Source: Molanna angustata
Taxonomy: Eukaryota; Arthropoda; Insecta; Trichoptera; Molannidae
DNA: 64,000 nucleotides
Direction of reading: 5' to 3'
NCBI GenBank assembly: GCA_963576475.1
Contig: OY754972.1
Location: 8,141,427-8,205,426, forward strand
The position numbers were made by a program, and so were the translations under genes. The notes below the pieces were generated by a model that was not told the origin of the DNA, did not search any database, and saw only the letters and a program-made list of their open reading frames with translations. Positions 33,533 to 44,316 of this stretch are shown here, in pieces; the first letter of the stretch is position 1, and the number at the start of each line of letters is the position of its first letter.

Positions 33533-33873
33533 AATAATAATAATAATGAACACATTCTTCCAACTAACCAGTGTTTCCAGTCCAGCCCCCCCTAGACAAC
33601 GTGTCATTTAGCTTAAGAAAAGGAACAAGAAAAAATAACTCAATGTATGGAAGTGACAGTTTTCACGTGACTGGCAACTGTCACTTCCATACATTGAGTT
33701 ATCTCTTCTTGTTTCTTTTCTTGAGCTAAATGACACGTTATCTAGGGGAGCTGAGAAGCAATATTTGCGTGAGAAATGAATTTAAATAAATTTCTCCTCT
33801 GCTGGGAATCGAAACCAGGACGCCCGCACAGAAACTGAACGGCTTACCAACTGTGCTACGGTGGTCGGCATAC
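33533..33873 (-). mobile_element. tRNA-derived SINE (family S1), split by a MITE
   Basis: On the minus strand the head reads CCGACCACCGTAGCACAGTTGG, then GGTTTCGATTCCCAGCAGAG: A-box-like and B-box-like promoter elements for RNA polymerase III. The body (AAATTTATTTAAATTCATTTC) and the tail (CTGGAAACACTGGTTAGTTGG) match the SINE at 53115-53330. The tail is interrupted by the foldback MITE at 33589-33748. Confidence 0.8.
33589..33748. mobile_element. 160-bp foldback MITE
   Basis: The two arms (CCCCTAGACAACGTGTCATT... and ...AATGACACGTTATCTAGGGG) pair over about 70 bases each. A short centre (TTTTCACGTGACTGGCAAC) separates them. It interrupts the SINE; the flanks AGC on each side may be the target duplication. 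It has no coding capacity. Confidence 0.8.
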
Positions 33874-33892
33874 CTTTTAAAAAAAATAATAA

Positions 33893-34000
33893 TAGCTGGG
33901 TAATCGAAACTACAGCAGGCAAAATAACATCTCACATAATTCACCACCCATTCTGAAAGTTGCCTTTGTGAGGCGAGACTGATGTGTGGGTATACACGCA
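33893..34000. repeat. Unclassified dispersed repeat
   Basis: GCTGGGTAATCGAAACTACAG, then AACATCTCACATAATTCA and GGCGAGACTG. Diverged relatives in the same orientation lie at 51645-51760 and 56275-56370. No coding frame was recognised. Confidence 0.45.
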
Positions 34001-34204
34001 TGTGACGTGCTTCCTTTTATAAGGTAATACAAACAAGCACACCTGTTGCTGGTTAGCCTACACTACAGTATATGGTGTATGGTCATTTTCATGTTTGTTG
34101 ATAGCAGGCAAGCCAATGTTTTGGCGGAACAACGTCTGTCTTTGGGTCCATTATTCGTATATAAATTTTGTATTTAAATATATACTAAAAATTATAGATT
34201 TATT

Positions 34205-34480
34205 TGTTTATTGGAGAAGAATGAATGAAGAACGCCTGAAGAATATATACAAAGCGACAGGAACGGAATAAGAGGTAGGGGCCGCCCAAGAAAGGGATGG
34301 CACGTCCATGTGAACGATATTCTGAAAGACAGAATGTAAGAATCGTGAACTACAGACGTAAATGTATAAAACGATGTATGAATATTGATAAGGCAATGAA
34401 TGTGTGTCAAGATAGAAAATGTGGCGTTCGGTTCTCTCTGCCTACCCCATTAGGGACATGGCGTATTGGTATTTATGTAT
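34205..34480 (+). pseudogene. RTE-like LINE 3' end
   Basis: The + strand reads a broken NGIRGRGRPRKGWHVHVNDIL box, then noncoding tail with TGTGTCAAGATAGAAAATGTG and CTCTGCCTACCCCATTAGGG. It is the opposite orientation to 34812-35045 and the same family as 44939. Confidence 0.65.
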
Positions 34481-34559
34481 GTACTTTTACAATAAATTGA
34501 GTGCTTGGAATAGTTCAAGTACAAGTATTCGGCATATTGTATGTAGGTACAATACATTT

Positions 34560-34799
34560 TTGTATTGAAAACAATATATTTTAAAATATTCAATTATTCG
34601 GATTAAATGATTTTGGATTTTTCAATAATTTTGTTTATTGTTTGGCATGTATTCTTCAACTATACATTTATTTATTTATTTATGATCATTGTAAACATAT
34701 ACATTATTTAAATATAAGTTAGCCGCCTCACTAGAATAAATCTGTTCTGAAGCATGCTATCGCCATCGGCAGTTGGATACCATGTATTACATGCAACTA
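34560..34799 (+). mobile_element. Family B 3' end, with a small internal insertion
   Basis: It carries TTGTTTATTGTTTGGCATGTATTC and, after an interruption at about 34668-34748, CTATCGCCATCGGCAGTTGG, the hairpin CATGTATTACATG and CAACTAT. The interruption (T-rich run, then AGCCGCCTCACTAGAATAAAT) resembles a retroelement end also seen near 15660. Confidence 0.7.
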
Positions 34800-34811
34800 T
34801 TGTAAATGTAT

Positions 34812-35045
34812 ATATACTTGATACCATACCATCACGTCATTTCCCTATTTGGGGTAGACAGAGAGAACCGAACGCCAGACTCCTCTCTCTTGACATACAA
34901 TTCTCGCTTCATTCACGTCCATACATCGTCTCATACACGCTCTTCTATTATTCTTACTTCTAACATCACCATCTTTCAAAATCCCATTTATGTGATCGTG
35001 TCAACTTTTTCTTGGCTGACCTCTACTTTTCGTTCCTTATTCCCA
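34812..35045 (-). pseudogene. RTE-like LINE 3' end
   Basis: ATACCATACCATCACGTCAT tail, then TTTGGGGTAGACAGAGAGAA and a degraded GRPRKS-type box on the minus strand (CTTTTTCTTGGCTGACCTCT). It is the same family as 44939-45845, cut off at about 35045. Confidence 0.7.
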
Positions 35046-35339
35046 TATTCATGATAAAGCCTGTATATCAAAACGGTGGCTTTAAAATGGACAAGGTTCC
35101 GCCTTGAATAAAATAAATGAAGACTTCTTACTATTTTTTTTTTCAGAGAAAATCATCCATAACGCTTACCTCTTTCTTTGTTAGCTCTACAAAAACTCTC
35201 CAAATGTGGATTTTTGGAATAAAACCAATTTAGAAAACCATTATTTACAGTGTAATTTTTTTGCGGCGGTGAAAAGTATCAGAAAATTTCCTTTCAGCCA
35301 AACGTTCGATATTCCGTAATGTATTCCAAGGCAGTATTT
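35046..35339. other. No recognisable gene
   Basis: Anonymous A/T-rich sequence leading into a minisatellite. Confidence 0.4.
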
Positions 35340-36565
35340 TTCAACCGTTTAGTTAATGCGCGTTTTGTATACGAGAATGTGCCATTAATAAAATATACGC
35401 GTTTTGTATTCGAGAATGTACATATTTACCTACATATAATGAATATAGGAGCTTTGTATTCGAGAGAATATCTTTAATGGAATATACACGTTTTGTATTT
35501 GAGAATGTACCTATCTGCAATGGAATAAAGGCATTTTATATTCGAGAACATTATGTACCTGGCTCTAATAGAATATACCCATTTTGTATTCGAGAATGTA
35601 AATACCTGTAATGGAATATAGAAATTTTGTATTCGAGAGTATTATGTACCTAACTTCAATAGAATATCCGCGTTTTGTATACGAGAATGTGCCTCTAATA
35701 GAATTATACGCGTTTTGTTTTCGAGAATATCATACATATTTACCTACACATTATAAATATAGCAGCTTTGTTTTCTAGAGAGTACCTCTGAAGGAATATA
35801 CACGTTTTGTATTTGAGAATGTACCTATCTGCAATGAAATATAGACATTTTGTATTCGAGAATATTTATTTTATTTATTTATTTATTTAAACAGTAACAA
35901 TGTAAGTAAAAATAAGAAAGAAAAGAAACTAAAAAGTCAACAAAACATAATACACTTCCTCCTCTCTTTTTTATTCATCATAACCTCACCTAAACGGTAT
36001 GTAGGTACCTAGCTAACTTAAATAGAATATTCGAGGATGTAAATACCTGTTATGGAATATGGGCATTTTGTATTCGAGCATATAATGTATCTAACTTCAA
36101 TAGAATATCCGTGTTTTGAATTCGAAAATGTACCTACCTGTAATGGAATATACGCATTGTGAATTCGAGAATATTATGTACCTAGCTCTATTAGCTTTGT
36201 ATTCGAGAGTATACCTCTAATGGAATATACGCGTTTTTATTCGAGAATATACCTACCTGTTATGGAATATACCTACGCATTTTGTATTCGAGAATATTAT
36301 GTACCTAGATCTAATAGAATATAACCGTTTTGTATTCGATAATGTAAATTATACCTGTAATGGAATAGGTATAGGCATTTTGTATTCGGGGGTATTATGT
36401 ACCTAACTTCAATAGAATAATCGCGTTTTGTCTTCGAAAATGTACCTACCTGTATTGAAATTTACGCATTGTGATTTCGAGAATATTATGTAGGTACCTA
36501 ATAGAGTATACGCGTTTTGCATTCGAGAGTATACCTCTAATGGAATATATGCGTTTTTATTCATA
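35340..36565. repeat. ~45-50-bp minisatellite, about 25 units
   Basis: The unit is close to TTTTGTATTCGAGAATGTAC plus CTACCTGTAATGGAATATACGCG. Variants alternate ATTATGTACCTAGCTCTAAT and TGTACCTACCTGTAATGG, so there is a loose two- to four-unit periodicity. The array is interrupted at about 35865-36015 by an A/T-rich retroelement-like end (TTTATTTATTTATTTAAACAG). Confidence 0.85.
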
Positions 36566-36893
36566 TAATATCATAATAATATATTATACCTATTATGTAT
36601 ATTAAATACAGAAAGCATTATTCCAAGTAAAATACAATTGTTATGTTAATTTTGTATTATTCAATATTGGAAAATATCAAATGTCTGACGAACTGATGGC
36701 GTACATGAATTTTTCTAAAGTACAAAAAACAATTTTAAATCCATTATTATAAATCTAAACCAGTCTTGGTGTTTGTCTGTCTAAGGTATATAGAATATAA
36801 TACCTATAGATAAAATATACCGAGATAGGGAATATTATATTTGAATATATTTACTATTCATAATCACAGTACTTACCTACTTATCTCAAATCA

Positions 36894-37605
36894 CGCGACG
36901 TCCTACGTAGGCGATTCAAAGCGAATGCGAAGCGGCGCGGCGCGAAAATAACAAACAGTCGGTAACTATTGTAGTGTCCTACGTTACCGACTGCGAGTTG
37001 GTTTCGATGCAGCGCGGCGCGATGCGGAGCAAACGCGATCAGTTGGTTTGATATTTTCGCGCGAATTGATAGCGGCGCCATTGTTTTTTGACATGTCAGA
37101 AACAGAAATTTTTATTTCTGTCCATGAACGTCCCATATTATTGGACAAATTATTATCGAACCGCGAATTTTAGGATTTGGCAAAAATAAATGGGACTACA
37201 AGTAAACATATTATTTATTATTGCTATTTTACAATAGGATGTTGTTCAAAACACACAAAGTTTTCTCTCGCTTGCGCGAATGTCAAATTTTGATATGTTT
37301 CCCGGAAAGATGTAAATTCAGTCTCATTTATTAATTCAAGATCACGTAATTCTTCATACAAATTGTGATATTCCCCATAAATGTGCCTCTCAAGTACACA
37401 AAATTAGTTTCACTTCTCTGCCGTACATATTTCTTGAGTATTCGCTTACGTACATCCATGACAGTAGCTGGCGGCAGAGGGAACGATTTGCGCACACGTA
37501 GGACAGAGCCGCCGCGGCGCACCACATCGCATTGAATTCGCTTGTATCCGCACCGCATCGCTTCGCAATCGCGTTCGCTTTGAATCGCCTACGTAGGACG
37601 TAGCG
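36894..37605. mobile_element. PIF/Harbinger-like deletion derivative
   Basis: Inverted ends run over about 45 bases (ACGTCCTACGTAGGCGATTC, then AAAGCGAA). Flanks TCA and TAA fit a 3-bp TWA-type target with one change. Near the left end on + (from about 37092) a frame starts MSETEIFISVHERPILLDK and stops after NREF, resembling the start of a MADF-domain protein. Near the right end on - (about 37440-37250) sequence reads GEYHNLYEELRDLEL and AQARENFVCFEQHPIVK with a frame break. PIF elements carry a MADF/Myb-like gene and a nuclease gene in convergent or divergent order, so this may be a remnant of both (inference). It is non-functional. Confidence 0.6.
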
Positions 37606-38299
37606 TAAGACTTGGACCACACGACTATGTTTAAGTTTGCCTATTACTAGTACCCATTCTGCGATCGCAGTACACCGGTTGATGAGCACTGTTCTGGCAG
37701 TTTCATAACTTGGATGTGGCTCTCCTCACCTGTAGGTAAGTCAGCTTGGTGCTTTGTGCAAACAGAAAATGTCAATTCATCGCGCCCCGCCGTTAAAAAT
37801 GAAAGACATAGAGGGTGAAAGATAAATCAAAATGTCAAGAAATGTGTTTACACAACGCCATACAAGAAAATTGACGCCAAATGGAAGCAATCGACCTTGA
37901 AAATGTCAAGGCAGGACGATATGTTTAGTAATAAAAGCATTTTTCTATCCTTATTTACGTTAAAATTGTACGGTGATATTAAAACCTATCCATTGTGGCC
38001 AACACTAAACTCGATGTCATAAAAAAAAGTAAATTCACTTTCGCGATTGAATTTAACTTGTATGCGTACCTAAGATGAAAAAAAATCCTTGATATGGTTT
38101 GGCCACATGAACGAACGAGTGATCGTTCGTTTCCGTACCAGACAATGTATATGCGCCCTCTCCAATAGCTTGCAGCTGTCACAGCCTTTTCGCATGCATC
38201 CACGAGGTCCTCTAAATTACAAGACTCTTCAATGAGTGGGCACACCAGCATTTTTGGTTGAGTGGTAATTCGGCCTTCATGGCGAGATCCATCTTCTAC
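37606..38299. other. No recognisable gene
   Basis: Contains a family A-like 3' edge in reverse (TTGTGGCCAACACTAAACTC near 37995). A 109-codon minus frame at 37979-38308 has no known domain. Confidence 0.4.
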
Positions 38300-38640
38300 A
38301 AAATGCAAAAACTGCTGTGTGACCGAGATCTAAAGCTAAATCAAGCTGTTAAAGCATGCTTGTTGCCAGTACTTTTGTATGGAGTGGAAGGTTGGACTCT
38401 CAAAACTTCAACAGTAAATAAAACTGAATCGTTCTAGATGTCGCTATACAGAAGGTTGATGCGTCGATAGAGTCTCCAATAAAAGACTTCAAAATATGAT
38501 GGAGAAAGAGAGAGAGTATCTGACCACTGTCAAGAGATGCTAAGTCGAATATTTTGGCCATATATTCCGTGGTGATAAATATGCCCTACTACAATTTATA
38601 GCGGGGGGAAGACGGAGTATGGGGGCGTAAAAGAATATCG
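38300..38640 (+). pseudogene. RTE-like reverse transcriptase remnant
   Basis: The + strand reads KLLCDRDLKLNQAVKACLLP, then VLLYGVEGWTLKTSTVNK, then after stops a MSLYRRLMRR box and a degraded GHIFRGDKYALLQFI-like segment. Several stops and frameshifts are present. It belongs to the same lineage as the insert at 2237-2713. Confidence 0.6.
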
Positions 38641-39039
38641 TGTCGAATGAGTCTTAAATTATTTGTTTTTATTTAGACCTTGATTATGCCGAGTCACCTC
38701 GGCGTAAACGTTCAATCATGATGAGTCGAATTTTGTGGAAAAATACTTTGTTATATTATTTTTTTTTTTTTGATAATTGTATTTTCAGAACTCTCCACAA
38801 CTACATATTTTGTAACCGTGGTGAGTAAAATAAGTTTTTATAAAAATAAATAATGTTTGCCCTTTGACAGAACCTGTCATGAGTGACTTTTTATCCATCA
38901 AAATCGACCTTGTAATATTTTGGTTTTACTCAAATACAAATACTTTTTACTGTTAAAGTAAAAATAAAACAATATTTAGTGTCCAATTGTATGTAATAGA
39001 GGAGAGTTATGATTTCCTTATTTGAAATAGTTATTTATA
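38641..39039. other. No recognisable gene
   Basis: Anonymous A/T-rich sequence. Confidence 0.4.
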
Positions 39040-39440
39040 TATTTATTTAACTTTTTGTACATAATATAAACAAATATAATGCACACTGGCGGGCTTATTG
39101 CCATGAGGCAATTTCTTCCAACCAACCAGATTACAGAGTGACAGAATTATACATGTACATCAACAAAAAATGAAAGCTACAAAAGAAAAAATAAAATATA
39201 CATAAAATAAAAAAAAAACAAACAAAAAAAAAATCATAGCACAAAAAAGGGATTGAGAAGGAACAAGAAGAGGAATTCGAGATCGGGTGTTTAGGGATAA
39301 ATATTTCGTAGCAAAGGGAAGGAAGGAAAAGGAGAGGGATCAGGTATTTCCAGAGAGATATCCCTGCTTTAGTCTTTTCTTGAAATGGAATGCGAGTTTG
39401 ACGAAGTTATATCAGGACTCAAATTATTAGTCTTGCTGAA
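39040..39440 (-). mobile_element. LINE 3' UTR whose tail matches SINE S1
   Basis: On the minus strand the end reads CTGGTTGGTTGGAAGAAATTGCC, then GGCAATAAGCCCGCC, then an A/T-rich tail at about 39052-39040. That block is shared with the 3' part of SINE S1 (53255-53295). Purine-rich 3' UTR precedes it. No coding part was recognised. Confidence 0.65.
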
Positions 39441-39559
39441 CACACTTCAAAGGAAGAGCTGAAAAATTCAGTTATAATAGGTATATTTTTTAATTTTATT
39501 TTATTATGCTTAATAACAGGTTGCACGTTAAATATTAATTAAACAAGCACCCTATGATA

Positions 39560-39712
39560 AGTTGCCACATTCTGGAGACATAATATTTATCGTCACACAG
39601 ATCCTGACTGAAGACACAATTAAAAACTGTGTCTCCACCGGGAATCGAACCCGGGACCTCTTGTTCATAAGTGTTACCATCTATCCAACTGAGACATGAA
39701 GGCCGACTTTTA
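39560..39712 (-). mobile_element. tRNA-derived SINE (family S2)
   Basis: The minus strand reads CGGCCTTCATGTCTCAGTTGG, then ATAGATGG, and GGTCCCGGGTTCGATTCCCGG, close to A-box and B-box consensus. The B-box is near-perfect. It is not a functional tRNA, since the acceptor and anticodon arms do not pair. A body of about 80 bases follows (ACACAGTTTTTAATTGTGTC). Confidence 0.65.
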
Positions 39713-39800
39713 TATTTGGAATCATATTTTCACTCTCCACTGCTATGGAATAGTGGTGATTTGAATATATTTAAGTATATATTATATCATATAGATGGGT

Positions 39801-40090
39801 GGTGGCAGAGTGGTTAGGGCGCTGGGTTAGTAATACAGTGGTCGCGAGTTCGAATCCTGCCACGACCGATTTCGTTCACCTATAGCACAACCATATGCTT
39901 AGTGGATTTATGAGGATGTATATGTAATTCTTACTACAAGGACATATTCATTATTTAAAAAAAAGTGAATAAGTAGGTACTATGAGTTTCTTGATAATAT
40001 TTCTGTGTAAATGGCGTATGGTGTGTCGTGCTATGACACTTTGTGCCTTCTGTACAGTCCAAATTACTAAAATAACCTAATTATTACTTC
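39801..40090 (+). mobile_element. tRNA-like SINE (family S3)
   Basis: GGTGGCAGAGTGGTTAGGGC (A-box-like at about 39803) and GCGAGTTCGAATCCTGCCAC (B-box at 39846-39857). GTGGCAG and CTGCCAC could pair as an acceptor stem, so the head looks like a tRNA. The T-stem is imperfect, and an unrelated body follows to about 40090. I read it as a SINE head, not a tRNA gene. Confidence 0.55.
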
Positions 40091-40094
40091 CTTG

Positions 40095-40285
40095 CATCCT
40101 TTGCAAGTTGCGAGTTTATTGCAATATGGCAAATCCTTCCAACTCACCAGTGTTTCCAACTTACCACAGAGAAGCAATATTTGCGAGAGAAATAAGTTTA
40201 AATAAACTTCTTCTCTGCTGGGATCGAACCCTGGATGCCCGCACAGAATCGAAACGGCTTACCAACTGTGCCACGGGTTCGGTAA
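40095..40285 (-). mobile_element. tRNA-derived SINE S1 copy
   Basis: The minus strand has GTGGCACAGTTGGTAAGCCG, then CCAGGGTTCGATCCCAGCAG, the AAACTTATTTCTCTCGC body and the shared tail (GGTGAGTTGGAAGGATTTGC). It is complete but diverged. Confidence 0.75.
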
Positions 40286-40769
40286 TAAGAATTTAAATTC
40301 AATCCATTTATATATTTGTGTAACTTCTATTAATTATGTAACTTTTTTTTTTTGCTTAACTTAAGTAACTATATTTTTTCTTCGTTTTTTTTTACTTAAA
40401 AACCTAATTTTCTCTTATTTATGTAACTCTTACTTGTGTAATTTTGTGCGCATCCATCATTGGACGACCAGCACTCACAATAATAACCAAAATTGTTTTC
40501 TTTATATGATTATTTTAAGCTAATGTTAGTCTGTCAATGTACCCTTTTTTAATAAAATTAAAAAAATAAATTTATATTTTTTAAATGTCAACACAACTGG
40601 ATTTCAACTGTAACAATACAGAAACTTAAGAATTACACGCATGTTTAAATTTATACATAGCATTGATTAAAAATTTTGATTATTATGTTACAATTCATAG
40701 ATTTATTCAAAACGCCACAGTAAAGAATATATTTCTAATAATCGTTTACAATAGATTGTAACTATCGTC
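40286..40769. other. No recognisable gene
   Basis: A/T-rich sequence. Confidence 0.4.
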
Positions 40770-40915
40770 GAAGAAATCACGGAGGGCAGAAACTAAAGAG
40801 GTCGCCCTTGAGACTGTCATGGACCAGGTGATCAGTGATGTGCGCTATGAAGAGGCTGGCGGACAACAGAGCTATGTGAAGAGATGGAGTGCTTGGCGCA
40901 AACCAATCCTAGAAT
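40770..40915 (+). pseudogene. Possible RTE-type reverse transcriptase tail
   Basis: In mixed frames the + strand gives a degraded RLSWTRxSVMCAM segment, then LADNRAMxRDGVLGANQS, like the end of many insect RTE-type proteins. It is short and broken by a stop. Confidence 0.4.
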
Positions 40916-41477
40916 TGTGACAATGAAAAAAAATCATCTTAAGAGTAATGCGTTGGCCATAACCTACTCGATTTTTTATCCTTTTGAGGGTAGAGTGAAA
41001 TATATCATATATAGTGACGGTTATAAAAAAAAACTAAAGGATCTTCAAAGCGAAATGATGTTTGAATTCTTTTGCGTTTTGAATACGGTTTACTACAATG
41101 GTTATTTGTTTGTGACAAGCTGGCTCCGCTCGCTACGATGAGACTAGTGTTAACCCTTTTCTTTTGGTGTTGTTGGTCACACTGTTCTAGAACCGAACAA
41201 AGCTGATGACAAAAGGATAAAAATTACATTCTAGCTGTTAAATAAACAACACAGTGTGTACTATGACAATAAGTCAATCACATGACAAAAGTGATATTAC
41301 AGAAGTAAATAAAAAGACAAAAAATATTGAATATACATATGAATAGTGCAAAGCAATGATGAGAAAACAAAAGGAGGGGAAGAAGAAAACTGATATTATC
41401 AGATAGATATTTTTTTAAACTTTTTTTTAATATGTTCAAGGATACGTCATTCGTTAATTTTATTTTTCAAATCTTAA
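40916..41477. other. No recognisable gene
   Basis: A family A-like 3' edge (GCGTTGGCCATAACCTACTCG) lies near 40950. No other element was recognised. Confidence 0.4.
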
Positions 41478-42421
41478 TCCAACTGTCGATTTGTTCAAGA
41501 GAATTAATTTCTCTTAACAAATCGACAGTGTATCAAACTATGATACACGAAATTTGTATGCCAGGTCTATATTTTTCATGGTTTTTTAAACTTTGAAGCA
41601 ATAAAACACCAAATTAGAGGCTTTGCAGCATATTGTTCTATACATGGACTTGTTCAGAATTCGAAGTAGGACATTTAGTGTGTGTGTCCGTACCCCCTTA
41701 TAACTTTTGATCCGCTCAATGCACAGAGCTCAAAATTTCAGAGTATATTGAAAATTATAGGCCTACAAAAGTTTTGTACTTAGAATTTTCGTTTTAGTCA
41801 GGGATTATCATCTTTTGAATTTTTACTTTATTTTTCCACATATCTCAAAAACCATAAAAGCTAGAACGCTGAAAATTGGTACAAATATAGACAAATACAA
41901 AATCTCAAATTCCAGATTTCTCAAACATTTTTTACTACTAAAAAAAAATATTTATGATATGTTTTACTGCCTATATTTTCAAAAACTTAGAAAATATCGA
42001 AAAAGACGAAACACCCGAACTAGATAATTTAATTTTCTATAAAAAATATGAACATTGTAGTAGTATAACCCAATATTTTTTTAACAATTTTTATAAAAAT
42101 TGAATTTAGTGACGGCATAGTTTCATAAAATTTGTATGGCAATATATGTACACTAAACAATATCTCGATCAATAGTTTTGTACCTACTCAGTCTCCAAAG
42201 ATACATACATACCATCATGCTGTTTTCATATTCTGGGTAAAAAAGGACTGACCTCCATACTGTCCTATCCTGACATACATACCTACATGTTTTATAAAGA
42301 AAACAAAATATCTTGAAATGTTTATTAATTTGTGTTTAAGTGTTTATAGTTTGGTACGTATTCTTCACTTATACATACTATCAACATCGACAGTTAGAAC
42401 TCGTGTGTTATATGCAACTAG
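41478..42421 (+). mobile_element. Helitron-like family B copy 2
   Basis: It starts TCCAACTGTCGATTTGTTC and ends ATCGACAGTTAGA, TGTGTTATATG and CAACTAG. The 5' hairpin (41483-41530) has a near-perfect ~20-bp stem with loop TTAA. A short deletion relative to the 53983 copy removes part of the interior GT microsatellite. Confidence 0.8.
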
Positions 42422-42514
42422 TAATATACATTTCTAAGAACTGTGAACTGAATTAAACATAAGTAAAATTAATTAATTGAGTATTCATGGAGTGAAACGT
42501 CAACTATAAATTGA

Positions 42515-42641
42515 GGGTCGTATTACAAGAGTTATTTGAGAAAAATGTAAGAAAAGGTTAAGTCCCATATTGCGAGAATACTGCTTACGAGACCTCAAAT
42601 TTTTCTTACATTATTCTTAAATAACTTCCGTAATACGACCC
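42515..42641. mobile_element. 127-bp MITE with GGGTCGTATTA ends
   Basis: GGGTCGTATTACAAGAGTTA at the left mirrors TAACTTCCGTAATACGACCC at the right, and the arms pair over ~40 bases. Flanks are TTGA and TTAA, so a TTAA target with one change is possible. A relative lies at 56423-56526. Confidence 0.75.
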
Positions 42642-43260
42642 TTAATATGTTAAGAAAACTTTGAAAAAGGTTTTTTAATTTACTAGTTTTTATAATAGTT
42701 ATATATTTGCTTAAGTCACTCTTGTCTTTATACATATTCGTTTCTTATTCAGTATTTTGCCAACATTCTTGTTGAAATTTAATATTTATAAGTTGTTTAC
42801 ACATCGCCAAGGCCTACGTTTTGTTGAATTTATTCATTGCGAAACCATTTCTCTCAACCCTTGTCTGGCAATGCGATTTTTTTAGAGCACTCAATCGCTT
42901 GATCACTCCGGAAACAAATCACTCTTTGCCCTAGGAAGCGAATACATATTATACTAACGGTTTTTTCTGTTCTCCACGACTACAAAAATAAGGAAGAGTT
43001 GAGGTTAAACAATTTGAAGGCGTACTTTTTATTTTATTTATTCATTTACGGGTTATATACCCATATATTTGTAAACTTAATATTTTTTGATATTTTTTAT
43101 GTTTCTGTTCTTTTATTTTTTATGTGTTGAGTGAAAGAGAGAATCTGCCATGCTGCTTGGCGGGAAAATATGAGTGTGATTCCATTTTTTAATTAAAAAA
43201 TAAAAGAAAAACAATAATAAAATAAATTTGCAACTGATTTTACATAATTTTATTTTAATA
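42642..43260. other. No recognisable gene
   Basis: Anonymous A/T-rich sequence. Confidence 0.4.
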
Positions 43261-43261
43261 T

Positions 43262-43520
43262 ATTTTATTTATTTAAGGTTACATACACTTTTTTTTTAAA
43301 TTAACATATGATTTCAAAATGAATTAACAAATACAAAACCAAGATTATAACACCAATTACTAACATACGGTCTAACAATAAACAATCATAAGTATAAAAT
43401 GAAAAAAAGAGAAAAACCCAAAAAGGATAAAAAAACAATCAATATTAAATAAGCAAATAAATAGTTGCATACATGCAAGGATGTTTGGGAAAGGACAATG
43501 GATAGTATAGGATATTATTA
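43262..43520 (-). mobile_element. Probable LINE 3' end
   Basis: T-rich run (TTTATTTATTTAAGG, TTTTTTTTT), then A-rich 3' UTR-like sequence on the minus strand, resembling other LINE tails in the window. No coding part was seen. Confidence 0.35.
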
Positions 43521-44135
43521 TTTGTAATATGGAAATAATTATTTAAAAATAAAATAAAGCAAAAATAAAGATTCAGAATCTGTATAAGTGTTTACATCAA
43601 TATCTCAAAAGGTATCATTTAGATACTGCATATTTTGTGTTTCATCGTGATGTTTTTGTATGTATGGTGTACAAAGAAATATTGTATCCTCTGTTAAGTC
43701 AAAACCATTAATTCAATCAAATCCATAGAGTTCATTAATTTTGTGCTAATTAATTTTCTATGAGTCATTGGTCAACATTTTCAAAATGCCCATAAAAACC
43801 AAGTTTTTCATTATTGTTTAAATAATGTACGCATTTGAAATGAACCTACTTCATTAAAATAAATTAAAAAATTTTTAATCTTTCAGATAGAAAAAAAAGT
43901 ATACCTACCTATAGGTACTAGTTTTTTAATGGAGAGTGTAGTGTTGGTCGCAACTCACTCTATCACCCTGGGAATAAAGTATCTGTTTCTGTACTCAATT
44001 TTCACTTATTGGCAATAAAGCATCAATTCAACACGATAGGGTAATAATATAAAGTCTTCTAGAACCAAACAGAAACAATTTCATACATTAAATATTCTCT
44101 GAATTATTTACAATAGGGCCTTAAGATATTTTTTT
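43521..44135. other. No recognisable gene
   Basis: A family A-like 3' edge (TAGTGTTGGTCGCAACTCACTC) lies near 43930. ACCATACATACAAAAACATC (reverse) near 43650 recurs in the block at 12890-13950. Confidence 0.4.
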
Positions 44136-44139
44136 TTAT

Positions 44140-44210
44140 TTATTTGAAAAAATGGGCAACGTACAATAATATTTTTTTAAACAAATATAATAAATAAGAA
44201 TAGCAACATA
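44140..44210 (-). mobile_element. LINE-type tail, pair of 63208-63275
   Basis: ATGGGCAACGTACAATAATA, next to a T-rich run, matches 63208-63275 in reverse complement. It is a repeated retroelement end. Confidence 0.5.
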
Positions 44211-44316
44211 AGTAATTGTAACTTAATCAGCCCACCTTTGATTTCATGGTGCATTGTACTAACTACTGGTAACAAAAAAAAAATTATCATTCCTGTCTAA
44301 CGTGGCTCCTGAAAAG

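Noticed and set aside
39801..39868. tRNA gene
   Set aside because: Box A and B are present and an acceptor-like pair exists, but the T-stem is mismatched and a SINE body follows, so it was called a SINE.
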